A DNA stretch of 64,000 nucleotides from JBBDWK01 sp040902885 (GTDB lineage Bacteria; Acidobacteriota; Terriglobia; Bryobacterales; Bryobacteraceae), in assembly GCA_040902885.1 (NCBI GenBank), contig JBBDWK010000063.1, forward strand, positions 1 through 64,000, given 5' to 3'. Of this stretch, positions 50,236-61,200 are shown piece after piece (position 1 is the stretch's first letter; every line of letters begins with the position of its first letter). The notes under the pieces are model-generated. The model did not search any database, had not been told where the DNA came from, and was given only the letters and a program-made list of their open reading frames with translations. Made by a program: the position numbers and the translations under genes.

Positions 50236-51510
50236 CTACCTCAGGGTGCCGGACTCGTAATTCAGAATCGAACGCCGAATCTGATACTCGTACTTCGCGT
50301 TGGCGTTTTCGATCTCAGCGGCGGTCTGATTCAACTGCGCCTGATTCAGCTCGACGATGGAAGCCAGCCCAAGATCGTAACGGGCTTGCGCAAGCCGCCC
50401 CGATCTGCCGGCCTGCTCGACCAGCCTCGCCGTCACGTCCAACCGCCTCCATGCCGTCTGCGCGTTCAGCCACGCCACCCTGACGTCGTTGCGGATGCGA
50501 ATCTCGCTTCCCCGGACCTCTTCGGCCAGCGCCTGTGCGCGTAACGCGGCTTCAGTCTGCCGGGCAGAGAAGAGATGGCCATTGAAGATAGGGAAATTGA
50601 CGTTGACGCCAACTCCGCCATAGTGGCCCCGAAGATCCCGATTATCCCGAAGCGGAATTGAGCCTGCGACGCCCAGAGCGGTGACAGACGGCAGTTTGAG
50701 CTTTCGCTCGGCCTCGGCAAAACTCAGTTCAGCCTGTCGCCGCAGCCTCAGGCTGGCCAGATCCGGTCTGTCCTGAAGCGCCTGCTGCACCAGCGTATCC
50801 GGAACCGGCGGGAGCGGCGGGGGCAGATCTTCTTCGGCCAGACGGAACTCGCGCGGAGCATCCAAACCCACGGCAGCCGAGAGTTCGGATAGCGCCGCCT
50901 GGATATCGTTTTCGGCCCGAAACAGCACCAGCTCCGCCGCGGACACGTTGACCTCCGCAAAACTGACATCGAGGCTCGACTTCAAATCGCTCTGAAACAG
51001 CGCATTGATCTGCTTGAGCGTCAACTGCCGGCTGGCCACTGTGTCCCGCGCAATCTTGAGCACGGTCTGGGACAGCAGCGCGTTGAAATAAGCCTGGCGG
51101 ACGTTGAGCAGGACCTGTGCACGCGTAAAAGACGCGTTTTCACTCTCGGCGCCGGCGCGGGACCGCGCGCTTTCCGTAAGGCTGCCGGTGCGCCCGAAAT
51201 CGGTCAGCAGTTGCGTGACATTCACGCCCCCGGCAAATCGGCTGTCCAGACGCGAAGTGGTGATGTTTCCCGCTCCGATGCGGCTCCCCTCGTCCACCTG
51301 GACACCGGTCAGGTTGGCCGCGATGGTCGGGAAGTAAGCCGATCGGGCGGCGGCGGTGGATGCATCCGCCGCCCGGGCTCGCAGAACCGAGGCGGTTATG
51401 CGCGGATGATTCTGTCGCGCCAGTCTTTCCGCCTCGGCCAGAGTCAGAATCTCTTGCGCGCAAACCGGCGCGGCCAGCCCCGCGGCCAGCAGAAACTTCA
51501 ATGGCTTCAT
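50236..51510 (-). CDS. TolC-family outer-membrane efflux protein
   Basis: A 424-residue protein with a signal peptide (about 1-18, ending VCAQ) and two TolC repeats (about 22-210 and 225-420) built of long alpha-helical hairpins, with LTLAEAERLARQNHPRI at the start of the first. It forms the outer-membrane duct of a tripartite pump. Its start overlaps the RND pump stop by 4 bases, so it is the third gene of the adaptor-pump-TolC operon. Confidence 0.9.
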   Translation of the reverse strand: MKPLKFLLAAGLAAPVCAQEILTLAEAERLARQNHPRITASVLRARAADASTAAARSAYFPTIAANLTGVQVDEGSRIGAGNITTSRLDSRFAGGVNVTQLLTDFGRTGSLTESARSRAGAESENASFTRAQVLLNVRQAYFNALLSQTVLKIARDTVASRQLTLKQINALFQSDLKSSLDVSFAEVNVSAAELVLFRAENDIQAALSELSAAVGLDAPREFRLAEEDLPPPLPPVPDTLVQQALQDRPDLASLRLRRQAELSFAEAERKLKLPSVTALGVAGSIPLRDNRDLRGHYGGVGVNVNFPIFNGHLFSARQTEAALRAQALAEEVRGSEIRIRNDVRVAWLNAQTAWRRLDVTARLVEQAGRSGRLAQARYDLGLASIVELNQAQLNQTAAEIENANAKYEYQIRRSILNYESGTLR

Positions 51511-54500
51511 CTGGATTCCCGAGGTTGCGGCAGGCCCGCGGAAGCCCCGCGATTCCGGTAGCAGACCAGATAGGCCGCGGGAACCACGAAGATCGTCAAC
51601 AACAGTGAGACACTCATTCCACCGATAATGGCCCGCGCCAGGGGCGCATACGCTTCGCTGCCGGTGCCCAGCTTCATGGCCATCGGAATCAGGCCGATAA
51701 TCGTCGCCAGCGACGTCATCAGGATCGGCCGGAGCCGGACGCGGCCGGCCGTCGCGACGGCGTCGGGCAGAGCCATCCCGTCCATTCGAAGGCGCCGGGT
51801 GAAATCGACGATCAAAATGCTATTGGACACCACGATGCCGACCATCATCACGATCCCCATCAGCGATTGCACATTGAGCGTCGTCTCCGAGAAGAACAGC
51901 ATGAGCATCACTCCCATCAATCCCGCCGGCACGGCCAGGAGGATAAGCAGGGGATCCACGAACGACTGGAACTGCGCCACCAGGATCAGGTACAGCAGAA
52001 CCACCGCCAGAAACAGGCCCAGGCCAAAGCTCTTGAATGACGCCCGCATCCCGTCCACCATGCCGCGCAGGTTCACGCGAACGTCCTTGGGCAGTTCGGT
52101 GTCCCGGAGCAGCGCTTCGATTCTGGACGCCACTCTCCCGATGTCTTCCGTGGACAAGCTGACATACGCGTCCACGACCTTTCGCAGGCCATAGTGCACG
52201 ACCTCAGTCGGCGCCTGCGTTCGCTCTATGGACCCGACAGCGTCGAGCGTCGTGGCCAGCGCCCGCCCGGGAGCGCGAAGCGGCAGCCGCGAGAGATCCG
52301 CCAAGTCCTTCACCGTGTGCTCGGGATACTGAACCGTGAGGAAGAAGTCGTTGTGACTGCGGGGGTCGGTCCAGAACGTGGGCGCAATCATCTGGCTGGA
52401 GGAAACCGCCGTAATCAGATTGCTGACCACTTCTTTCTGGCTCAATCCGAGCTGACTGGCCCGCACCCGGTCGATATTGATGCTGAGCGCGGGATTGTCC
52501 AGGTCCTGGGGGATGAGGACGTCGTTGACGCCCGGAAGTTTCTTCACCTCGGCCGCGAGTTTGGCCGCAACTTGATAGATCGTCTCCAGGTTGGCGCCGC
52601 TTACCTGAACGTCGATCGGCGCCGGCATGCCAAAGTTGAGCACCGCATCCACGAAGCCGCCCGACTGGAAGTAGGCGGTCATCTCCGGCATCTCCGCCCG
52701 GATGCGCCGCCGCACTCGATCCATATATTCGTAACTTCCGATCTTGTGTTTCTCCTTGAGGCTCACCTGCAGGAACGCGGTGTGAGGCGCCGAGTTGCTG
52801 GTGTAGATGGCCGAGAAGTCCGGCACCACGCCGATGTTCGAAACCATCATGTCGTAGTCTTCCGGATCGACAGTCTCGCGAACCAGCTTCTCCACCTGGG
52901 CGACCTTCCTCTCGGTAGCTTGCAGGCTCGTGCCGGACGGCGCTTTCAGGTTGATGACGAACTGTCCGGCATCCGTCCTCGGGAAAAACGCGACGCCCAG
53001 CAAGGGATACATGGCGAGGCTGGCCGCGCACGCTCCCAGCAGCAGGACCAGCACGCTCACGGGCTTGCGCAGCACCAAGGCGAGCAACCGGTCATAGATC
53101 TTTAGCAGCTTCAGGAGGCCGTCGTTGAAGCCGAAAAAGAACCGCGCGGCGCCCTGCCTGGGGATGCCGTGTTTCTTCCCATGTCCCTTGATGAACACCG
53201 CGCAGAAAAGGGGCACGATGGTCATGGCCACCAGATAGGAGGCCATCAACGCCAGAACCACGGTAATTGCCAGCGCGGAGAACAGGTCTTTGCTCACTCC
53301 GTAAAGGAAGGTCACCGGGAAGAACACCACCGCGGTGGTCAGGGTGGACGCGAGCACTGGCAGAGCCACCTCGCGGGTTCCCTCTTCGGCCGCCACGCGC
53401 GGGCTTTCGCCCAGATCCATGCGGCGGAAGATGTTCTCCAGCACAACTATGGAGTCGTCGATCAACCGCGAAAACGCCAGCGCCAAGCCGCCCAGGGTCA
53501 TCGAATTGATGGATCCGCTGCCGGCCGCGAGCGCGATAAACGCCGCCAGCGCAGAGATCGGAATGGATAGAAAAACCGCCACCGTAGCCCGCAGGCTTCC
53601 CAGGAAAAGCAGGATCATGAGCGAGGTGAGAAAGATCCCGATCGCTCCTTCGTGCATCAGTGTCTCGATCGCGTTCCTGATGAATCGGGACTGATCGAAG
53701 ACCACGCGCGCCACCACATTATCCGGAACATCCAGAAGATTGGCGATCTCATTCTTGACGGACTCCACCACCGAAATCGTATTCGTCGCCCCGCCCTGGC
53801 GAAGAACTGGCTGATACACCGACGGCTGGCCGTCCACGCGGACGATGTTGTACTGGATCTGCGCGGCGTCCTTGACCGTCCCGATGTCGCCGACGGTGAC
53901 GTAGGTCTGTCCCATCGTCTTGATCGGCAACTGATGGATGCTGGCGATGTCCCGGTACTGGCTGTTGGTGTAGATGGGGTAGTCGATAGATCCCATCTTG
54001 ACCGCGCCGGCCGGAAGAATGAGGTTGGCTTCGTTTACGGCGCGCACCACGTCCATGGGGCTCAGGTCGTGCGCCTGCAATCTTTGAGGATCGACGTAGA
54101 CCATGATCTGGCGGTACAGCCCGCCGAACGGGGGCGGCACCGCCGCGCCGGCCAGTTTCGCGAGCTGGGTGCGAACGCGATAATGTCCCACCTCCCGCAA
54201 CTGCGCCTCGCTCATGCCCTCGCCCTTCAACGCGACAAGGCAAACGGGAAGACTCGACGCGTCAAACCGTAGAACGATGGGCGGCAGAGTTCCCGGAGGC
54301 AGCCGCCTCTGCTCCGCGGCCGCCAGATTTCCCATGATGGAAACCGCCGAGTCCGGGTTGGTGCCGGGCTGGAAGAATATCTTGATGATGCCCACGCCCG
54401 GCAGGGAACGCGACTCGATATGCTCGATTCCCGGAGCCAGCGTGAAGAAGCGCTCCTGCCGCTCCACGATGTCCTGCTCAATCTGCTGGGGAGGCATCCC

Positions 54501-54650
54501 GGGATAGAACGTAGCGATTACCACAACCGTCAGATCCATGGACGGAAACATGTCAACCGGCATCCGCGCCACGGTCGTGATGCCGACCACTCCGACGATC
54601 AGCGCACAAACAACAATGAAGTAGGGATTGCGAAGGGAGAACCCTGCCAT
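51507..54650 (-). CDS. RND efflux pump permease (AcrB-like)
   Basis: A 1,047-residue pump of the hydrophobe/amphiphile or related RND class with twelve membrane helices and two periplasmic loops. The proton-relay aspartates sit in SRLIDDSIVVLENIF (helix 4). In helix 10 the usual lysine position reads VVSNSILIVDF, with Ser where AcrB has Lys940. Whether the proton path is rearranged or belongs to another subfamily with this change is not clear. It starts at ATG 54650, overlapping the adaptor stop by one base (TAATG). No metal-specific signature was seen, so drug or lipid export is the default. Confidence 0.93.
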   Translation of the reverse strand: MAGFSLRNPYFIVVCALIVGVVGITTVARMPVDMFPSMDLTVVVIATFYPGMPPQQIEQDIVERQERFFTLAPGIEHIESRSLPGVGIIKIFFQPGTNPDSAVSIMGNLAAAEQRRLPPGTLPPIVLRFDASSLPVCLVALKGEGMSEAQLREVGHYRVRTQLAKLAGAAVPPPFGGLYRQIMVYVDPQRLQAHDLSPMDVVRAVNEANLILPAGAVKMGSIDYPIYTNSQYRDIASIHQLPIKTMGQTYVTVGDIGTVKDAAQIQYNIVRVDGQPSVYQPVLRQGGATNTISVVESVKNEIANLLDVPDNVVARVVFDQSRFIRNAIETLMHEGAIGIFLTSLMILLFLGSLRATVAVFLSIPISALAAFIALAAGSGSINSMTLGGLALAFSRLIDDSIVVLENIFRRMDLGESPRVAAEEGTREVALPVLASTLTTAVVFFPVTFLYGVSKDLFSALAITVVLALMASYLVAMTIVPLFCAVFIKGHGKKHGIPRQGAARFFFGFNDGLLKLLKIYDRLLALVLRKPVSVLVLLLGACAASLAMYPLLGVAFFPRTDAGQFVINLKAPSGTSLQATERKVAQVEKLVRETVDPEDYDMMVSNIGVVPDFSAIYTSNSAPHTAFLQVSLKEKHKIGSYEYMDRVRRRIRAEMPEMTAYFQSGGFVDAVLNFGMPAPIDVQVSGANLETIYQVAAKLAAEVKKLPGVNDVLIPQDLDNPALSINIDRVRASQLGLSQKEVVSNLITAVSSSQMIAPTFWTDPRSHNDFFLTVQYPEHTVKDLADLSRLPLRAPGRALATTLDAVGSIERTQAPTEVVHYGLRKVVDAYVSLSTEDIGRVASRIEALLRDTELPKDVRVNLRGMVDGMRASFKSFGLGLFLAVVLLYLILVAQFQSFVDPLLILLAVPAGLMGVMLMLFFSETTLNVQSLMGIVMMVGIVVSNSILIVDFTRRLRMDGMALPDAVATAGRVRLRPILMTSLATIIGLIPMAMKLGTGSEAYAPLARAIIGGMSVSLLLTIFVVPAAYLVCYRNRGASAGLPQPRESR

Positions 54651-55876
54651 TACCCGATGCCCACAACCTTCGGCTCGACCTTGTCGCCTGCCTTCAGCTG
54701 TCCCTTGTTTCCGACAATCACCATCTCGTCCACTGCCACGCCTTTGACGACCTCTACCCTCGTTGCTCTTTCCATGCCGACTTCCACCGGCCGGTCTTCC
54801 ACGAGGCCCTGCGCATTCACGACCATCACCAGACGCTTCCCGTCGCGCACAACCAGCGCTTGAACCGGTACGGTGATTGCATTCTGGCGATGCTCCAGCG
54901 TGAGTACAGCGTCCGCATACATGCCCGGAATCAGCGCTCCCTTCGGATTCATGACGTCTACCTCCACGTCCATGGTGCGGGTGGAGCTCCGGACGTCGCT
55001 CGTGAAGCGGGACACCTTACCGGAGAACGACCGGCCGAGCGAATTGACGCGAATCGTCGCCTGCTTTCCGATCGCGATATCGGGCGCCGCGGATTCGGGA
55101 ACGGGAATGATCATCCGGAGGCGGTCGATCTGGGCGATCCGCACGACCGGCATGGCCTGCGTCTGGGATGCCGTGCCGGCCTGGATCATAGCGCCGGTGT
55201 CGGCATAGCGCTTGGTCACCACTCCCGCGAACGGCGCCACGATCTGAGCGTAGCCGGAAAGCGTTTTGGTCCTTTCCTCGGACGCGCGGGAAAACTCGAT
55301 CTGCTGTTCCGCGGAGGTCAGGCTCGCTTTGGCCGCGGCCACTTGAGCTTCCGCAGCGCGCTTTCTCGCCAGCGCTTCATCGATTTCGTGTTGCGCGACC
55401 AGTCCTTTCTCCGTCTTGTTCACGGAGACCAGCCGCGACCAAGAAAGGTCGATTAGGCTTTGATTTGCCTGCGCACGCTCCAATTCGCCCTTCATGCGCA
55501 ACAGTTCCGCCTCCGCGCGGCCGCGCGTAGCCTTCGCCTGAGCAAGCTCGTCCGTCATCTCCGGAATGTCCAGAATCGCCAGGAGCTGGCCGGCTGTGAC
55601 TCGGTCGCCCACATCCACGTAAATCTGCCGCATGTAGCCCGCTACCTTGGCGTGGACGTCCACCACCTGGTAAGGCCGGAACTCCCCTGTGATGACGATC
55701 TCCCTGGACAACGGCTCAACAGCAGCCTTGGCCACCGCAACGGCAGCGCGAGGCGAGGCAGCGAGCACCGGCGGACTGCTCGCTGGAGAGGACTCCGAAC
55801 ACGAGGTCCCAACGGCAGCCAGACAGCCCGCGAGGAGGCAACTCACCCAAATCCAATAGACGCGTGCCGATAACAT
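54650..55876 (-). CDS. RND periplasmic adaptor (membrane-fusion protein), lipoprotein
   Basis: From ATG 55876 this gives 408 residues. LLAGC at 14-18 is a lipobox, so Cys18 is probably lipid-modified after export. A lipoyl half-domain, a long coiled-coil hairpin (about 115-200, ERAQANQSL and ALARKRAAEAQVAAAKASL), a second lipoyl half with FAGVVTKRYADTGAMI, and beta-barrel/MP domains follow. It links the RND pump to TolC. An upstream open frame to 55948 lacks a ribosome site, while GGAAGA precedes this ATG. First gene of the operon; it faces the 3-hydroxyacyl-CoA dehydrogenase gene across 80 bases. Confidence 0.92.
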   Translation of the reverse strand: MLSARVYWIWVSCLLAGCLAAVGTSCSESSPASSPPVLAASPRAAVAVAKAAVEPLSREIVITGEFRPYQVVDVHAKVAGYMRQIYVDVGDRVTAGQLLAILDIPEMTDELAQAKATRGRAEAELLRMKGELERAQANQSLIDLSWSRLVSVNKTEKGLVAQHEIDEALARKRAAEAQVAAAKASLTSAEQQIEFSRASEERTKTLSGYAQIVAPFAGVVTKRYADTGAMIQAGTASQTQAMPVVRIAQIDRLRMIIPVPESAAPDIAIGKQATIRVNSLGRSFSGKVSRFTSDVRSSTRTMDVEVDVMNPKGALIPGMYADAVLTLEHRQNAITVPVQALVVRDGKRLVMVVNAQGLVEDRPVEVGMERATRVEVVKGVAVDEMVIVGNKGQLKAGDKVEPKVVGIG

Positions 55877-55903
55877 TTTTTCTTCCAGAGGCGGCTCCAA
55901 GGC

Positions 55904-55946
55904 ATTGTAACGCAATTGTAACTTTCGCGAGAAATGAATTGTTATC
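55904..55946. promoter_or_regulatory. direct repeats ATTGTAAC in the efflux/dehydrogenase divergent region
   Basis: ATTGTAAC occurs at 55904-55911 and 55915-55922, 11 bases apart (about one helical turn), with a weaker relative ATTGTTATC at 55938-55946. They lie between the efflux operon and the divergent dehydrogenase gene, where a regulator could act on one or both. No regulator gene is adjacent. Confidence 0.35.
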
Positions 55947-55956
55947 ATACCTGCTT

Positions 55957-56919
55957 ATGTCAATTTCTCCCTTCGGCAGTGCCGCGGTCATTGGAACGGG
56001 GATGATGGGTCCGGGCATTGCGGTGACGCTCGCGCTGGGCGGCATTCCATCCACGATCCTGAGCCGGACTGAAGAAGGCGCGCAGCGGGGTCTCGATACG
56101 GCGCGATCCCAGGTGCGCCTGCTGGCCGATCACTCGCTCGCCACTCCCGAGCAAGCCGCGCGGGCGCTGGCGGCTCTGAGCGCTTCCAACGACTTCGAAA
56201 AAGTGATCTCGCAGGCCGATCTGGTGGTCGAGTCCGCGCCCGAGGACATGGAGTTCAAGCAGAAGCTGTTCGCGCACATGGACTCAATTGCGAAGCCCGC
56301 TGCAGTGCTGGCCACTAACACCTCCGGCCTCAGCATTACCGCCGTGGCTTCCCTCTGCTCCCGCCCGGAGCGCGTTCTCACGACGCATTTCTGGAATCCG
56401 CCGCACCTGATGCCGCTGGTTGAGATCGTGAAAGGCGAGAAGACCTCGGAGGCCGTGGCAGTAGGGGTGCGCCAGTTGCTCGAAGCGTGCGGCAAAGTAG
56501 CGGTGGTGGTGAAGAAGGACCGGCCGGGACAACTTGGCAACCGCCTTCAGATGGCATTGTGGCGCGAGGCGGTCAACATTGTGGCCGAAGGCATCGCCAC
56601 CGCCGAAGACGTGGATCTGGCGGCCAAGGCGGGCTTCGGTCTGCGCCTGCCGGTTTACGGCATCTTCGAGCATGCCGACGCTGTCGGCCTGCCCATGGTG
56701 CTGGGCATCATGGAATACGTCTCCAAAGACCTGTACAATCATCCTGGCGCCCCCACTCTGCTGCACGACCTGGCGGCGCGCGGCGAGCACGGAGCCAAGG
56801 TTGGGAAGGGCTTTTACGACTGGTCCCGGAAGAGTATCGACGAAGTGAAGGCGCGCCGTGACGAGTTCGTGCTGGAGTTTCTGAAACGTGAAAAGCAGCG
56901 TAGCGCGACGTCAGCTTGA
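55957..56919 (+). CDS. 3-hydroxyacyl-CoA dehydrogenase
   Basis: From ATG 55957 this gives 320 residues. The Rossmann motif GTGMMG (13-18) binds NAD, and the catalytic pattern is Ser123 (TNTSGLS), His144 (THFWNPPHLMPLVE) and Glu156 in VEIV. The C-terminal helical domain with LPVYGIFEHAD and KVGKGFYDW closes the active site. It oxidises 3-hydroxyacyl-CoA in beta-oxidation or butyrate-type metabolism. Its last 32 bases overlap the next gene. Confidence 0.9.
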   Translation: MSISPFGSAAVIGTGMMGPGIAVTLALGGIPSTILSRTEEGAQRGLDTARSQVRLLADHSLATPEQAARALAALSASNDFEKVISQADLVVESAPEDMEFKQKLFAHMDSIAKPAAVLATNTSGLSITAVASLCSRPERVLTTHFWNPPHLMPLVEIVKGEKTSEAVAVGVRQLLEACGKVAVVVKKDRPGQLGNRLQMALWREAVNIVAEGIATAEDVDLAAKAGFGLRLPVYGIFEHADAVGLPMVLGIMEYVSKDLYNHPGAPTLLHDLAARGEHGAKVGKGFYDWSRKSIDEVKARRDEFVLEFLKREKQRSATSA

Positions 56920-58063
56920 TCTGGTTGGCCGTCTGCTGCTGGCGGGCGCATCCCTTCCCCTGCTTGCCGAAAATCCGGCGCGCTTTCGCGAGCACACCAT
57001 CGCCTCCGATCTGAAAGGTGGATACCAGGTGGTGGCCGTCGACATGAATCGGGACGGCAGGACGGACCTGATCGGGCTCGCTTCCGGCATGCCGGAGCTG
57101 GTCTGGTTTGAGAACCCCACATGGAAACGCCATGTCATCGCGCGCGGTTTCAACCGCATGATCAATTTGGGCGCGTGGGACACCGATGGCGACGGCATTC
57201 CCGAGATCGTCGTGGCGCACGAGTTCGCCAATCAAGCCAGGAACAGCATCGGAATCGTCTCACTGTTGCAGCACCAGGGCGATCCGCTCCAGCCATGGAA
57301 AGTCACCGAGATCGATCGGCTCACCACCTCGCACCGCATCCGGTGGGCCGCGATCGAAGGCAAAGGGGCCAGAGTGGCCGTAAACGCGCCTCTTACCGGA
57401 GCCAAAGCGGAAGCCCCGGATTACAGGGACAACACGCCACTGGTTTTCTATCGTCCCGGAGAGTGGAAGCGCCAGTCCATCGGCGATGAGAATGAAGGCG
57501 TCGTCCACGGCATCTTCGTCGCGGATTGGGACGGCGACGGGCGCGATGACATTCTGACCGCGAGCTTCGTTGGCATCCACGTCTATCGTCTGAATCGGGG
57601 CAAGTGGACGCGCACGGAGATTGCGCGAGGCGATCCGGCGGAGTGGCCGAAGTCGGGCGCAAGCGACATAGCCATCGGGCATATCCGCAAGCGGCGCTTC
57701 CTGGCTTCCATCGAGCCGTGGCACGGCAACCAGGTGGTCGTCTATGACGACGGCGGCAAGACCCGGCGAGTGATCGACGAATCGCTGGAGGACGGCCACA
57801 CCATCGTGACCGGAGATTTGAACGGCGACGGCAGCGACGAAATCGTAGCCGGCTTCCGGCGCGGCAAGCGCAGCGTCTACGTCTATTACGCGACTGACGG
57901 GAAGGGCGAGCGATGGGAGAAGCGGGTGCTCGACGACGGTGGAATTGCCGCAGCCGCCTGCGCGGCTTCCGATCTCAACGGCGACCGCCGGCTGGATCTC
58001 GCCTGCATCGGCTCCTCCACAACCAACCTCAAATGGTATGAGAACCTGGGCCCGGAGCGCTAA
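56888..58063 (+). CDS. secreted FG-GAP/VCBS-repeat protein
   Basis: A 391-residue protein with several Ca-binding-like loops of the DxNxDGxxD type: DMNRDGRTD near 51, DTDGDGIPE near 98, DWDGDGRDD near 217, DLNGDGSDE near 312 and DLNGDRRLD near 364. These are blades of an FG-GAP beta-propeller. A signal peptide (about 10-27) follows GTG 56888, which lies 32 bases inside the end of the dehydrogenase gene. A binding or structural role in the periplasm or at the surface is expected; no catalytic site is seen. Confidence 0.82.
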   Translation: MKSSVARRQLDLVGRLLLAGASLPLLAENPARFREHTIASDLKGGYQVVAVDMNRDGRTDLIGLASGMPELVWFENPTWKRHVIARGFNRMINLGAWDTDGDGIPEIVVAHEFANQARNSIGIVSLLQHQGDPLQPWKVTEIDRLTTSHRIRWAAIEGKGARVAVNAPLTGAKAEAPDYRDNTPLVFYRPGEWKRQSIGDENEGVVHGIFVADWDGDGRDDILTASFVGIHVYRLNRGKWTRTEIARGDPAEWPKSGASDIAIGHIRKRRFLASIEPWHGNQVVVYDDGGKTRRVIDESLEDGHTIVTGDLNGDGSDEIVAGFRRGKRSVYVYYATDGKGERWEKRVLDDGGIAAAACAASDLNGDRRLDLACIGSSTTNLKWYENLGPER

Positions 58064-58228
58064 AACCGGGCAGCCGAATCGCCCATAAGCACTAACTTAA
58101 AGCCTGGTCAGGTTCCTGGCACAAGTCCGGGATGCGACTTTTCATCAATGTGGAGCGCAACCTAAACGCTACGCCGTTTCTGTTAGCCGCCCGGAGAGCG
58201 ATCAGGCCGGGCACGGACCTGATACTCC

Positions 58229-61200
58229 TTAACAACAGTGGGTAACGATCTTGAGCAGCCGGCCGTCGGTACGGTCATCCGTTAGAATCGTGACCTTGCT
58301 TCGATCCTTACAGGCTCTTCGTACAACCTCTTCGATTCCTCGCTCACAAGTCTTGAAGCGCTTGCACCCATCACAATTCTCCAGGATGAAGCCTTCGAAG
58401 TCGCCAAAACAGTCGTAGAGGAGCTGGTAGATTTTGCCCGTGTGTGTCGTGGGAGTCGGAACGGGGACGGGAACCGGCTTGCCGCTCCCCGTAGGCGAGG
58501 CCTCAATCATATCCGGATTGCCACCCATAGCCCGCACCCGATCGGCCAGGTCGCCGACATAGCGTTCGAACACTGGATGCCAGCGGTTCGACTGCGGAAT
58601 CGCCTTCTGGATATGGCGCAGCACCGAGAGGTTCCTTTCAAGGCGCGGCCGGATCTCCGCGGCCGACCGGACATGGATGTCGAACTGGGTCGTGCCGACG
58701 ACCTTTAGTCGCCGGCCGTCTACCTGGCGGACGACGATCTTGAATTTCTGGCCCTTGGTCACCGTGGGCGGCAACTGGACGCTCAACAGGCCGGCGATAT
58801 TCTTGGCTAGCGGTCCCGGTAGCGGAACGTAAGCGACATTCGTCACTTTGATGCGAATTTCGCCCGGGCCGGCTTTTTCAAGATTGCCGGGACTGGGTCG
58901 CCGCGCCGAGTAGCGCAGCACCTCATCGACATCAACCTGCGGGATGTAGAGCGTTACGTGGCTGTCGCGCGGCAGGTTGCCCCAGCCGATCACCAGCTCG
59001 TCCGGATGCAGGCGGGCAGCGGCTCCGGTGGCTGCAGCGGAAATCTGCGGCGGCGGGAAAGGATGGGGCGATGCTTTGATCTCGAATGTGTGGTGGACGA
59101 GGTGCGAGGCGAACCCGCCCGGGTTGTCCGACTCGTCAAGCAGTATGTTGCGCTGGGCCAGATTGTCGGATGAGGCCGGCGTCGCGCCATTCTGAATCGG
59201 ATCGAGCGTGTAGTGGATCTCGGCCACCAGGCACTGGTGCAGACCGCGCATCAGCTCCTGGATGGTGACAAGTTCTCCCTGGTACGGGCCGTTCCCCTGC
59301 GGTTCCCGTGGGAAGCGCTCTTCGTCCTGGTTGATGTCGAGCCAGCAACCAAAATAGCCGTGCACCTCCTGGGCGTCGGCACCCTCCAACGTCAGCCGGT
59401 TGGTCCCGTCGGTCTGCATTTCCATGTCGTCGACGCGCTCCTCGGCGAAACACGGCACGTTGTTGATCTCGCCGCCGGTGAGGCCCAGCAGCGGCGTTGC
59501 GTTCGGGCCGTCACCGTGGCGCCGGTAGCTGCCACTCGATCCGTGGGGGTCCGTATAGTCGAGCGCTGACCAGCCGGTCGTCCAAAGCCGGAAGAAGACC
59601 CGGACATCCACCGCGTCGATGTCTTCAGGGGCGACGAAACGCACGCGAGCCACCGCGTAGTTGTAAATCGGATGACCGTCCGCGTCCTCGGAATAGACCG
59701 CGAGGTGGTTCGTCTCCTGGTCGGTCGGAAGTTGATCGAACGGGTGCGGCTCGCCGCCCTGCCATTTGTTGTAAGCCTTCAATACCGCCTGAATATATTC
59801 GTAGGGAGCATTGGCGCCCGACTTATGCTCGACGTCGGCGGTGAGTGCTTCGTCCGGTTTGGTCTTGAACGCCCGCAGGTCAATCGACAGCCAGTTCGGG
59901 TTGCCATCGCTCATCCGTGGATTCTGGTTCTTGCTCAGTGTCAGGTCCGTCTGACAATAGAAGTCCCGCATCTTGGCGGAGAACACGACGTCTTCGAAGT
60001 CTTGATTCGCCGGAATCTGGTCGAACGCATCGGTGTTGCTGAAGCTCACTTTGACGGGGAAAGCGATGCGCTGGGCGATGTCCTTGACCTGCGGGTCGCC
60101 CTCGTACTGCGGCGATCCGAGGCTTACCGACATGCCTGGAACGGAGGAGTTGTTCTGCCTGCGGACGTCGATGGTCGGGGTGATCACTTCATCCGGCAGG
60201 AAGCCGTCGTAGACCACGTAGAGCGCGTCGTTGAAATTGGAGGGTGGCCCGAGCGCGTCGACTTCATAAACCGAGTAGGTCGAGACGTCGGCGGTCACAT
60301 AACATTTCTGCTTGGAAATGCGAATGAACGGCGCCCACTGGCACGGCCGGCCCTGGTTATCAATGATCCAGATCATGTAATAGCCCGGAGGGGCGACATT
60401 CCCGTCCGGCGGTGCCTGGACGCGAAGGGTGTTGTTGTCCACCACGCTGAAACTGACGCTGATGTAGCGTTGATCCGGGTTGAATCCGTGCGTGCAGGAC
60501 CCGCAGCGAATCAGCGCGACTCGCGCGATGCTGTTTGCCTCCGGCGTGTCGATCCGGAATTCGTGGAGGTAGCCGATGTTCGGCGGGCTCGAGGTGATCG
60601 TCGGGCGGCCTCCCTGGTAGGACGGCGCGTAGATCTCAATGCGCAGCTCGCGGTCGCCACCCTCCTCGCTCGGACCGTTCGAGCCCGCGGTCCAGACCTT
60701 TCCGTTCGGCATGAGCAGCGCCACCGAGTGGTAATGGCGCACCACCTCCGCCGCCTCGACCTTCTGCCAGGCGCCGCTGCCGCTGTATTGGCCGCTGGCC
60801 CAATTGATGCCGGGGTCATAGATCTCCCCATTGACGACGCCGCCCTGCTGTAAATCCGGGTCGCCCGTGGAGCCGCCCGAGAGGAATACCGCCCCGGTCG
60901 GCAGGATGACCGGACAGGCGAAGCTGCGCTCTGGCGGCGTGCCCGCCCAATCATCGGTTCTGTCACCAGCTTGCTCCCACTCCGGATTCTGCACTCCAAG
61001 GTCGATGCGTTGGGCCGTCACGCCGCCCATCAGCAGCACGCGCGGGCGGAATCCTTCCTGGTGCAGCAGGGGCAGCATTACCGACGTCCAGGCCGCGGAG
61101 ATGGACTGGTATTTGCCGTCGGAGGGCAAGTCGATGATGGGCGCGTTCAGGAATTGGCCGGCCCAGGGGTCATAGTATCGGTTCTTGCCGCGCACAGGGC

